Positions 8,015 through 14,737 of a stretch of DNA of 64,000 nt are shown here, piece after piece. The notes below the pieces were generated by a model. That model had not been told where the DNA came from, searched no databases, and saw only the letters and a list, made by a program, of their open reading frames with translations. The stretch is taken from the NCBI RefSeq assembly GCF_001976145.1, contig NZ_MOXD01000004.1:248482-312481 (forward strand). The letters run 5' to 3'. A program made the translations under genes and the position numbers. The DNA is from Serratia oryzae (GTDB taxonomy: Bacteria > Pseudomonadota > Gammaproteobacteria > Enterobacterales > Enterobacteriaceae). Within the stretch, counting starts at the first letter, position 1, and each line of letters begins with the position of its first letter.

Positions 8015-8280
8015 ATGGCACATAAAACAAAAGCGGCCTTGCCGGGCCGCCAATGTCACTACACAAAACAAAGTCAGCTTATCACACTGATCGATCAGGT
8101 CAACCGGTGCGATTATGTTCGCATCGCTGGTGGAACCCAGCCGGTGGCTGAGTTCGATATCAGACAGGTTTTGGCGTTAACCGCGCCGCTGGCGCAGTTG
8201 ATCTGGGTACGTCCAAATCTGGACACATCTACCCAAAGCAGTAGTTCCGGTTTCCCCCATTGGGGGATTTCGAAGAAATC
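8015..8280 (+). CDS. Hypothetical small protein with unresolved 3' end
   Basis: An ATG at 8015 after GGTGGGGC opens a frame with gene-like content (PGRQCHYTKQSQLITLIDQV, FDIRQVLALTAPLAQLIW). The frame stays open well beyond, to 9094, but from about 8300 it is antisense to the RHH gene and then out of phase with the Icd-like gene, so the later part is not credible. Either the true stop has been lost or a frameshift near 8245-8280 extends the frame. The end given is a guess. Confidence 0.4.
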
Positions 8281-8313
8281 AGAGGGTTACCTCTTTTATT
8301 CTTCTTTGGTTGG

Positions 8314-8493
8314 TCAGCTCTTTGGTTCAATACTGCGCTGCTGTAGCTCTTTGCGGATAACGCGCTTTATCCAAGCTGCCAGGGATTCATCACCATCTTG
8401 CCGCTGTGCTTCTTCCATCAAATCGCGCAGTTCAGGATCTAGCCGAAATTGGAATGGTGGATTACCACGTCTTTCATTTTTGTGTGTTGACAC
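8314..8493 (-). CDS. Small ribbon-helix-helix-like protein, GTG start
   Basis: 59 residues from a GTG at 8493. The sequence runs RGNPPFQFRLDPELRDLM-EEAQRQDGDESLAAWIKRVIRKEL: a beta-strand with alternating polar residues, then two helices, the layout of RHH/Arc-type DNA-binding proteins. It is transcribed away from the Icd-like gene, with a 17-base palindrome in the shared upstream region, which suggests that it represses itself and the rightward genes. It could be the immunity-type repressor of the island. There is no partner toxin gene next to it. DNA binding is inferred from pattern only. Confidence 0.65.
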   Translation of the reverse strand: MSTHKNERRGNPPFQFRLDPELRDLMEEAQRQDGDESLAAWIKRVIRKELQQRSIEPKS

Positions 8494-8523
8494 GTTAAGT
8501 ACACCCGATGTAGTGTGTTTATG

Positions 8524-8540
8524 TGTAATGACACATTACA
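8524..8540. promoter_or_regulatory. 17-bp palindrome, candidate operator for the RHH protein
   Basis: TGTAATG-ACA-CATTACA, a perfect inverted repeat 31 bases upstream of the RHH start and in front of the rightward operon. The adjoining tgtgttgacacg is a second partial dyad. The length and symmetry suit a dimer-of-dimers RHH regulator. Confidence 0.55.
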
Positions 8541-8560
8541 TGCACATGAATGAAAAGGCA

Positions 8561-8593
8561 ACGCCCCGGAGTGCGGGAACACTACCGAGGCGT
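8561..8593 (+). ncRNA. C4-antisense-like RNA hairpin ahead of the Icd-like gene
   Basis: ACGCC-C-CGG pairs with CCG-A-GGCGT around a 15-base loop, in the leader of the Icd-like gene. Phage P1/P7/P4 C4-type RNAs occupy this place and pair with the ribosome-site region of the downstream gene to silence it. The leader-plus-hairpin arrangement and the presence of an Icd-type gene support this; the match to the family is from memory and unverified. Confidence 0.45.
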
Positions 8594-8603
8594 CTCACCA
8601 CCA

Positions 8604-8620
8604 CGTTAGAAGGACTAACG
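8604..8620 (+). promoter_or_regulatory. Hairpin with the ribosome-binding site in its loop
   Basis: CGTTAG-AAGGA-CTAACG, with the ATG of the Icd-like gene two bases later. The Shine-Dalgarno AAGGA is exactly the loop of a perfect 6-bp stem. This would make translation depend on the hairpin and on any antisense RNA binding it. Confidence 0.7.
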
Positions 8621-8622
8621 CT

Positions 8623-8901
8623 ATGGCTGATATCAAGTCTACCCAAACTCGCCCTAAATTTACATTCCTGTTCCTGGCTATCCACTCCGATGGTGGCAGG
8701 CCAACCGTGTTACGCACTGAAGCTGACACAGAAGAAAGCGCTCGCCTCAATTTTGAGGGCGCTGATTTCACTCTTATTTTTGCTGCACAAATCCGCACCG
8801 AAAGCCCGTTGCAACTGTTCCGGGCTGATCTGGACGCTAACCGTATCGAGTTCATACACCAGCGTTACCAAACCTCTACGGAGGTGCGCCATGTCTCATG
8901 A
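8623..8901 (+). CDS. Icd-like host cell-division inhibitor family protein
   Basis: 92 residues, with the opening pattern KFTFLFLAIHSDGGRPTVLRTEADTEESAR and a later FTLIFAAQIR block seen in the Icd-like proteins of P4-type satellites and P1-like phages. Some members block septation when expressed. It is preceded by a candidate C4-type RNA and a ribosome site inside a hairpin loop, so it is likely silenced until induction. It overlaps the next gene by 11 bases. The family call rests on recognised sequence pattern; toxicity of this copy is unknown. Confidence 0.7.
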   Translation: MADIKSTQTRPKFTFLFLAIHSDGGRPTVLRTEADTEESARLNFEGADFTLIFAAQIRTESPLQLFRADLDANRIEFIHQRYQTSTEVRHVS

Positions 8902-9094
8902 AATAACCCTGGAGCAGGCAGCGGAACGCGCACGGCAGGCTGAAATAATCTGCCGATTGATCGAGAGCTACCCAGATCATATGGGAGATGGAGAGATCAT
9001 TGATATTGCCGCCCTGTTGAGGCGTCTGATTGGCAATGTAGCCACATGGCTTATTGAAGAGCAGGCGCTGAGGGAAGGAGCACACCATGCGTGA
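8891..9094 (+). CDS. Hypothetical 67-residue protein
   Basis: Starts with ATG at 8891, 6-7 bases after GGAGG and inside the end of the Icd-like gene. The product (MSHEITLEQAAERARQAEI...) is a mostly helical, acidic-basic mixed small protein with no membrane segment. Such short genes crowd the region between alpA and the primase in satellites and often have no known function. Confidence 0.65.
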   Translation: MSHEITLEQAAERARQAEIICRLIESYPDHMGDGEIIDIAALLRRLIGNVATWLIEEQALREGAHHA

Positions 9095-9257
9095 ACAAAG
9101 TCACTTAGATGCTATCGACGCCCTGAACAAAATAGCTGCGCTTGCCAGTGCTGCTTTGTATCTGCACGTAGGTGAGAAAGAGGAAGATCTGGCGCTTGAG
9201 TTAATGGACATAGTTTTGAAGACGGCCCGCCGCGCTGTGGAGGTGAAAGATGCGTAA
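9087..9257 (+). CDS. Hypothetical 56-residue protein
   Basis: ATG at 9087 with GGAAGGAG upstream, overlapping the previous stop by 8 bases. The product begins MREQSHLDAIDALNKIAALA and is predicted all-helical. It overlaps the next start as well, so four genes in a row are coupled. No family recognised. Confidence 0.6.
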   Translation: MREQSHLDAIDALNKIAALASAALYLHVGEKEEDLALELMDIVLKTARRAVEVKDA

Positions 9258-9537
9258 AGATGCTTATTGGCTGATCAATGATGGCCGCAGCGCACCCCTC
9301 GAAGATGTTGAAGAGCTTAGGCAAGTGGCAGTAGGGATTCATGACAGCATTGTCGAGGGTATTTCAGCAATCGGAAGCCTCATGTTCTGGGCTGCTGAGA
9401 GCGAAAACTATGACGCTGACCAGGCAAAAGCAGACATGTTCAAGCTAGGCGATATGCTGCACAACATAGCCAGAATGGCCCAAGGAGCCATGCACGCAGA
9501 AGAAAACCTCGCTTACCGGTTACGGGAGAAAAAGTAA
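9250..9537 (+). CDS. Hypothetical 95-residue protein
   Basis: Starts ATG at 9250 after GGAGGTGAAAG and overlaps the upstream gene by 8 bases; its stop overlaps the next ATG by one base. The product (MRKDAYWLINDGRSAPLEDV...) is helical and acidic with a repeated amphipathic pattern in the second half. It lies in the pre-primase operon, consistent with a replication or regulatory accessory; no function assigned. Confidence 0.65.
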   Translation: MRKDAYWLINDGRSAPLEDVEELRQVAVGIHDSIVEGISAIGSLMFWAAESENYDADQAKADMFKLGDMLHNIARMAQGAMHAEENLAYRLREKK

Positions 9538-9875
9538 TGATCAGCCCACTGAAATACAACGAACTGGTAAAGCGTGTGGAAGCGCTTGAGATGGCTTTAG
9601 CTGCAATCCAACGCAAAGACACCCTGCCGGAAGGCATGGCCCCATTAACCACCCTGGCCGCTGAAATGGGCCTTTCCACCAGCAAGGCGGAAGAACTGGC
9701 GCGTAACTGTGGCGTAATGATTGTGAAGCAGGGCCACGGCCACATCGTGCATGAAGCGAAGTTCCGTGAAGCGGCGCTGATCATCATCAAGGGAGCCAAA
9801 CGCAAATACGGCAGTAAATACTGGTTCCACCCACTGATCGGCAAATTCACCATGACAGTGAGGCCGCAGCTATGA
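9537..9875 (+). CDS. Hypothetical protein with helix-turn-helix-like segment
   Basis: 112 residues. An N-terminal short coiled coil (ALEMALAAIQRKD) is followed by LTTLAAEMGLSTSKAEELA, which has the spacing of a helix-turn-helix, and a basic C-terminus (IIKGAKRKYGSKYWF). It is coupled to the primase gene through a four-base overlap (ATGA). It may bind the replication origin or load the primase-helicase, but this is inference only. Confidence 0.6.
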   Translation: MISPLKYNELVKRVEALEMALAAIQRKDTLPEGMAPLTTLAAEMGLSTSKAEELARNCGVMIVKQGHGHIVHEAKFREAALIIIKGAKRKYGSKYWFHPLIGKFTMTVRPQL

Positions 9876-11620
9876 GCAAGCCACAGAAGGTGAATACCAG
9901 CCAATGGCCGAATGAGCTATTTTCCTGCGTCTATCGCTGGGTGCATGGGGCGATCGTAGAGAGGGAGTTAGCGACAAAAGCCATTATGCGTACTACAGCA
10001 GGAACACCACTCAACGATCTGGCAAAAAGGCTTAGTGCGCTTGCGATCGGGAATATTAATCCTGAGTGGTTAGTTCAGCATGGCTTTACGTCCAGCCTTT
10101 CCCCTGAGCCTGCCAGGGAGAAGCGCGAAGCGGTAGTGCTGGAGTTTATCGACCGTAAAGAGCTGGTGGCCGTACTGGCTGATTCTGACCGGATTAATGG
10201 CTTGTTCAATACGGCACCGCCAGAACCAGCGGCAACCCCGGCCCTTAACCAGATGGGGGCCAGCCAGCGTGGTGATGTGCTTCTGGCTCGCTACAGTGGG
10301 GCGCTGGCAATCAATGGCGACTCTGACACCGTTCATCATTATGACGGCGTGATCTGGAAGCCTATAGCCGATAAAGAGCTACAGCGGGAAATGGCGGCGA
10401 TCTACCGTGAGGCCGAAATCTCTTACTCACAGCCGGGCATCAAATCCGCCGTGGATACCATGAAACTGAGCCTGCCCCGCATGGGGGCAACAGAGCGGCA
10501 CCTTATCGGGTTCACCAACGGGGTATTTGACACCAAGGCAGGGGAGTTCCGGCCACACCGCCGAGAGGATTGGTTGCTGATCGCCAGCGGCGTCGAATTC
10601 AGCCAGGCGCATGAAGGGGAAACTCTGGCCAGCCATGCACCAAACTTCTGGAAATGGTTAAGCCGTTCCACAGGGGGAAATACCCGCAAGGCCGATCGGG
10701 TACTGGCTGCGCTCTATATGGTGATGGCGAACCGGTATGACTGGCAGCTATTCCTTGAAGTGACCGGGCCGGGCGGCAGTGGTAAAAGCGTGTTTGCCGA
10801 GGTCTGCACCATGTTGGCCGGTAAAGGTAATACGGTGGCCGCCAGCATGTCTTCACTGGAGAACCCCAAGGAGCGGGAGCTGATTGTTGGTGCCTCGCTG
10901 ATAGTGCTGTCTGATATGGCCCGTTATGCCGGTGACGGCGCAGGGATCAAAGCCATTACAGGCGGCGACAAGGTAGCCGTAGACCCGAAATACAAAGCGC
11001 CTTACTCAATGCGGATCCCTGCTGTAGTGCTGGCGGTGAATAACAACTCCATGACTTTTAGCGACCGCAGCGGGGGTATTTCACGGCGCAGGGTGATCTT
11101 TAACTTTGCTGATGTGGTGCCCGATGGGGAACGTGATATTCACCTACCTGAAAAGATTGAGGCAGAGCTGGCGGTCATTATTCGGCACCTGTTAACCCGC
11201 TTTGCCGATCAGCAGCAGGCCAAAGGGCTTCTACTGGAACAGCGGCAATCTGAGGAGGCATTAGCCATCAAGCGTGAGGGTGATTCGCTGGTGGATTTTT
11301 GCGGCTACCTGATGGCGCTGGTGGAGTGCGAAGGGATGTTCATAGGCAATGCTGAGATTATCCCCTTTGCGCCACGGCGTTATCTATACCACGCCTATAT
11401 GGCCTACATGTCAGCACATGGCCTGGGTAAGCCGGTGTCGTTAACCCGGTTCGGTAAGGATATGCCGGGCGCTATGGCGGAGTACAGCAAGGAGTACAAG
11501 AAGGAACGTGCAACCCGTGGCCCAAGCAAGGGGAACTATCAAAGCAATGTGACGCTGCTCGATGTTGCTGCCGAATGGCTACCAGCGGCCACAGGGGGTG
11601 AGCCAATGGGGGAAGAATAG
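9872..11620 (+). CDS. P4-family primase/superfamily 3 helicase
   Basis: The island's replication initiator. 582 residues, with a D5-type N-terminal helicase region (FTNGVFDTKAGEFRPHRRED) and an AAA+ SF3 helicase: Walker A PGGSGKS near residue 300, Walker B LIVLSDM near 342, sensor asparagines in VLAVNNNSMTF and the arginine finger region GGISRRR. It is shorter than P4 alpha (about 777 residues) and shows no N-terminal zinc ribbon or TOPRIM motif, so it may be helicase plus origin binding with reduced or separate primase function. The gene ends the coupled operon from 8623, and an array of ten-base repeats follows it directly, the expected place for the origin. Confidence 0.88.
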   Translation: MSKPQKVNTSQWPNELFSCVYRWVHGAIVERELATKAIMRTTAGTPLNDLAKRLSALAIGNINPEWLVQHGFTSSLSPEPAREKREAVVLEFIDRKELVAVLADSDRINGLFNTAPPEPAATPALNQMGASQRGDVLLARYSGALAINGDSDTVHHYDGVIWKPIADKELQREMAAIYREAEISYSQPGIKSAVDTMKLSLPRMGATERHLIGFTNGVFDTKAGEFRPHRREDWLLIASGVEFSQAHEGETLASHAPNFWKWLSRSTGGNTRKADRVLAALYMVMANRYDWQLFLEVTGPGGSGKSVFAEVCTMLAGKGNTVAASMSSLENPKERELIVGASLIVLSDMARYAGDGAGIKAITGGDKVAVDPKYKAPYSMRIPAVVLAVNNNSMTFSDRSGGISRRRVIFNFADVVPDGERDIHLPEKIEAELAVIIRHLLTRFADQQQAKGLLLEQRQSEEALAIKREGDSLVDFCGYLMALVECEGMFIGNAEIIPFAPRRYLYHAYMAYMSAHGLGKPVSLTRFGKDMPGAMAEYSKEYKKERATRGPSKGNYQSNVTLLDVAAEWLPAATGGEPMGEE

Positions 11621-11643
11621 TTTTTTTTGACCAATAACTATCA

Positions 11644-11846
11644 ACTGTCCACCAAATAGAAAAAAGATAAGTTAATACATGTAGTTAATGAGGTGGACAG
11701 TTGGTGGATAGTTTGAGTTTAAGTGTCCACTGTCCACCACTGGTGGAGGGTTTGGTGGAGAGTAGTGGACAGTTTGGTTTTAAGTGTCAACCGTTTAACT
11801 TAATGATTTACATGGTTAATTTTTATCGGTGGACAGTGTGGACAGT
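11644..11846. repeat. Iteron array, candidate replication origin of the element
   Basis: At least eight copies or near copies of GGTGGACAGT in both orientations: 11644-11653 (minus), 11692-11701, 11703-11712 (one change), 11722-11731 and 11729-11738 (minus), 11754-11763 (one change), 11764-11773, 11828-11837 and 11837-11846. They are interspersed with AT-rich stretches. Directly repeated ten-base sites next to the alpha-type helicase gene are how P4-like origins are built. Confidence 0.8.
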
Positions 11847-11890
11847 TTTTAGGGTAAAAAACTTTTTTCTATCATTATGGAGAGAAATAC

Positions 11891-12151
11891 ATGCCAATTA
11901 CAGTAAGTGATATCAAAGCACACAGAGAGCAGTTCGATCTTGGTGACATTGATACTATGCACACTACCGAATATCGACGGGCGTTGTCTGATGGTGCTTT
12001 CTTCTGGATTGACCATCATGATTTTGTACGCAGCACATTTACAGAGGAGATTTTTGCCACCAATCGTGAGCAGTTGGATGCAATGATCGAGCATCTTCAG
12101 CAATACCGGGACAAGATGCCTTCACCGCCTGGATGGATGAGTGAAAAATAG
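11891..12151 (+). CDS. Hypothetical 86-residue protein after the origin
   Basis: ATG at 11891 after GGAGAGAAATAC. The product (MPITVSDIKAHREQFDLGDI...) is acidic with aromatic residues in the middle (GAFFWIDHHDF). No signal or membrane segment and no family I can name. It stands alone between the iteron array and a bidirectional hairpin. Confidence 0.65.
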   Translation: MPITVSDIKAHREQFDLGDIDTMHTTEYRRALSDGAFFWIDHHDFVRSTFTEEIFATNREQLDAMIEHLQQYRDKMPSPPGWMSEK

Positions 12152-12156
12152 GAAAT

Positions 12157-12180
12157 AGCCCTGATATTAACGTCAGGGCT
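12157..12180. terminator. Bidirectional hairpin between convergent element genes
   Basis: AGCCCTGA-tattaacg-TCAGGGCT, followed by a mixed A/T tract on both sides. It separates the plus-strand gene ending at 12151 from the minus-strand gene ending at 12188. Confidence 0.65.
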
Positions 12181-12187
12181 TAAATTA

Positions 12188-12667
12188 TTAATTGGGTTTT
12201 ATTCCCATAAATGCTTTTTTGTTTTCAGGGTCTAACATTTCCCCCTCAGGGATAGGAACTCGTAAGCTCAACCGAACCTCTTGTATAGCATATAGATTAC
12301 GTATGGCTTGGTTATCTAGTACGCCGCTATACCCGTTGGAGAGATATATTAATTTTTGTGTTGCCTCTTTTATTCCCTCAGGGCTAGGCAAACCAAAGAT
12401 GCGATATATATGCTTATACCCTGGTATTAAGTGAGTTGCGGAGTGTAACGTTGATGAGTGTTGGCGCATTACTTTACATGCTTCAACCATTTCTTCGTTT
12501 CCAGGAGGCATGGGGTTGGCCAATTTGTTAGAGTAAAATATTAGGTCGTAAACTATTTTTGAAATCGCCCTTTTCAGATCATTAACAGGTTCTATTATTA
12601 ATTTCATAATAATTTGCCCAATGACGTATACTAAAACCCCAGAAAAAACCGTGATAAATACAGTCAT
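12188..12667 (-). CDS. Membrane-anchored hypothetical protein
   Basis: 159 residues. The first ~28 form one hydrophobic segment (MTVFITVFSGVLVYVIGQII), likely a single N-terminal membrane anchor with the remainder in the cytoplasm. The rest is hydrophilic and helical, ending RVPIPEGEML-DPENKKAF. It is AT-rich relative to the packaging genes and is the only minus-strand gene in the centre of the element, isolated by a hairpin on one side and the packaging promoter on the other. That position is where satellites carry independently expressed cargo. Function unknown. Confidence 0.65.
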   Translation of the reverse strand: MTVFITVFSGVLVYVIGQIIMKLIIEPVNDLKRAISKIVYDLIFYSNKLANPMPPGNEEMVEACKVMRQHSSTLHSATHLIPGYKHIYRIFGLPSPEGIKEATQKLIYLSNGYSGVLDNQAIRNLYAIQEVRLSLRVPIPEGEMLDPENKKAFMGIKPN

Positions 12668-12963
12668 AATCCCTCTCGTAAGTTTCCATTAACACTGTTT
12701 AAGAATACTCTTTTAGTCACAAAGTAAGAATAGTTTTGTAAATATTTTGTACTCATGTTTACCTGTGTTTACCTCTGTCTCTGATGGGGGTTTTCTTTAT
12801 ATTTTCCATGTATATCTTGATAAGTGGCACTCAGACGTGAGCCGCCACTGGCCGTTTAGTCAAGCTGCGCGAAGTAGCCTGCGAGATGCAGAAAAAGAGT
12901 AAACGGCCCCCTCCTTTAGTGCTGGTTTCACGTCACGTTATTTATTTCAACGAGAAACCGTAC
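12668..12963 (+). promoter_or_regulatory. Control region of the packaging operon
   Basis: Nearly 300 bases without a gene between divergent transcripts. It holds two GTTTACCT repeats exactly ten bases apart (12757-12764, 12767-12774), so on the same face of the helix, and an inverted repeat GGCCGTTTA / TAAACGGCC (12850-12858, 12899-12907) that could fold a long leader hairpin ahead of the capsid gene. The repeats are candidate sites for the AlpA-type regulator. None of this is tested. Confidence 0.5.
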
Positions 12964-14142
12964 ATGAAAAAATTGATTGAACTCCGCCAGAAGAAAGCCG
13001 AACTCGCCACCCAAATGCGCTCCCTGCTGACCAAGGCCGAAGAAGAGAAACGCAGCCTTAACCCAGACGAAGCGAAACAGTTTGACGAGCTCCGCACCCA
13101 GGCCGACACCTTACAGGCTGATATTGTCCGTTATGAATCCCTGGCCGATGAAGAACGCGCCCAAGGTGGCAACGCCAAGCCAGCCAAAGACGGCAAGACT
13201 TTGAGCAATGAAGAACTGCGCCACTACATCATGACCGGTGAAACCCGGATGCTGTCTACCACCGTTAATGAAAGCGGCGGCTATTCCGTTATCCCTGAGC
13301 TGGATACCGAGATCATGCGCATGCTGGCCGATGAAAGCGTGATGCGTCAGATCTGCACGGTGAAGACCACCAAATCCAACGAATACAAAAAACTCGTGTC
13401 CGTAGGCGGCGCGGCGGTAGGACGTGGCATTGAAGGTGAAGCCCGTGACGAAACCGCGACGCCTAAGCTGGAAGAGATCAGCATCAAGCTGAATCCTATC
13501 TACGCTTACCCGAAAACCACCCAGGAAATTCTCGACTTCAGCGACGTGGATATCCTGGGCTGGCTGACTGAAGAGATTAGCGACACGTTCGCCGAAACCG
13601 AAGAAACCGACCTGGTAAGCGGTGACGGGGCCAAGAAGTCAAAAGGGTTCCTGTCCTATCCGCGTGAGGCTAAAGGCGATCGCACCCGTCCATTCGGTAC
13701 CCTGGAAAAGATGGTTTCCGCTGGTGCTACCCCTACCGCTGACGAGCTGATCGATCTGGTCTTCAAGCTGCGCCGCCGTTACCGCCGTAATGCTGTATGG
13801 GTGATGAACTCCAATACTGCCGCCATGCTGCAAAAGCTGAAGAACGGCAACGGGGATTACATCTGGCGCGATCGTCTGCAAGCCGGTGATCCCGATATGT
13901 TGCTGGGCCACCCGGTTCACTACCTGGAGAACATGCCGGACGCTGCCGCAGGCAAGCCGGTGATCGCTGTCGGTGACTTCAAGCGCGGCTATTTCATCGT
14001 GGATCACGAAACCGGCACCCGCACCCGCCCGGACAACATCACCGAGCCGGGCTTCTACAAGGTACACACCGATAAATACCTGGGCGGTGGGCTGGTGGAC
14101 TCCAACGCCATCAAGGTACTGGAAATCAACGCGACCAAGTAA
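12964..14142 (+). CDS. HK97-family major capsid protein
   Basis: The island's own capsid subunit, 392 residues. The first ~100 residues are a charged, coiled-coil scaffold-like delta domain (IELRQKKAELATQMRSLLTK), to be cut off by the protease. Then comes the HK97-fold body (VNESGGYSVIPELDTEIMRM; RRRYRRNAVWVMNS; GDFKRGYFIVDHET). Start ATG at 12964 is preferred to an in-frame start 78 bases upstream because it opens the usual MKKLIELRQ N-terminus. First gene of the packaging operon, 42 bases before the protease. Gene order capsid-protease-portal-connector-HNH-TerS-TerL is the reverse block arrangement of a typical HK97-like phage, which starts with the terminases. Confidence 0.92.
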   Translation: MKKLIELRQKKAELATQMRSLLTKAEEEKRSLNPDEAKQFDELRTQADTLQADIVRYESLADEERAQGGNAKPAKDGKTLSNEELRHYIMTGETRMLSTTVNESGGYSVIPELDTEIMRMLADESVMRQICTVKTTKSNEYKKLVSVGGAAVGRGIEGEARDETATPKLEEISIKLNPIYAYPKTTQEILDFSDVDILGWLTEEISDTFAETEETDLVSGDGAKKSKGFLSYPREAKGDRTRPFGTLEKMVSAGATPTADELIDLVFKLRRRYRRNAVWVMNSNTAAMLQKLKNGNGDYIWRDRLQAGDPDMLLGHPVHYLENMPDAAAGKPVIAVGDFKRGYFIVDHETGTRTRPDNITEPGFYKVHTDKYLGGGLVDSNAIKVLEINATK

Positions 14143-14184
14143 TCCGAGAAGGGGCTACGGCCCCTTTGTCTTATGGAGCCACCG

Positions 14185-14736
14185 ATGAAAGACACCGATT
14201 TTGAAATCCGCACCGCCACACTGACCGCCGCCGATCAAAAGCTGGTTGGCTATGCCGTGAAGTGGAACAGCCGTTCAGAAGTGCTGTGGGATGAGTTTGT
14301 AGAGCAATTTGCCCCTAATGCCTTTAAAGACAGCCTGGCAGCCGGTACTGATGTTCGCGCACTGTACGAGCATGACCATACCGCGCTGTTAGGCCGCAAT
14401 ACCTCCGGCACCCTGGTATTGAGTGAAGACGCCACCGGCTTGCGCTTTGAGCTGACGCCGCCCGATACCCAACTGGGGCGCGATGTGCTGATCCTGGTTG
14501 AACGGGGCGACATTTCCGGCATGTCCTTCGGGTTCCGGGCGCTGAAAGACCAGTGGGACAGCACCCAACAACCGTATGTCCGTACCGTGCTGGCCGCCGA
14601 GCTGCGCGAAATCACCGTGACCAGCTTACCGGCCTACCGTGAAACCGATATTCAGATCGCCAAGCGTTCACTGCTGACCCAGCACCCGGAACTGGTGGAT
14701 CTGCGTTCCCATTGGGCTTATCTGGCGGGGTTGTGA
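14185..14736 (+). CDS. HK97-family prohead protease
   Basis: A serine protease (peptidase U35 family) that cleaves capsid delta domains during head maturation. 183 residues from ATG 14185, which has ATGGAG seven bases upstream; an in-frame ATG at 14173 is the ribosome site itself. The conserved catalytic histidine is in ALYEHDHTALLG and the catalytic serine in GDISGMSFGF; the family block ELREITVTSLPAYRET is also present. Coupled closely to the portal gene (1 base). Confidence 0.93.
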   Translation: MKDTDFEIRTATLTAADQKLVGYAVKWNSRSEVLWDEFVEQFAPNAFKDSLAAGTDVRALYEHDHTALLGRNTSGTLVLSEDATGLRFELTPPDTQLGRDVLILVERGDISGMSFGFRALKDQWDSTQQPYVRTVLAAELREITVTSLPAYRETDIQIAKRSLLTQHPELVDLRSHWAYLAGL

Positions 14737-14737
14737 T

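Noticed and set aside
8314..8901. Toxin-antitoxin pair (RHH antitoxin with Icd-like toxin)
   Set aside because: The genes are divergent and not co-transcribed, and Icd-like genes in satellites are normally controlled by antisense RNA, so a classic TA module is not supported.
11644..11846. CRISPR-like array
   Set aside because: Repeats are ten bases, irregularly spaced and in both orientations; they fit iterons, and there are no cas genes.
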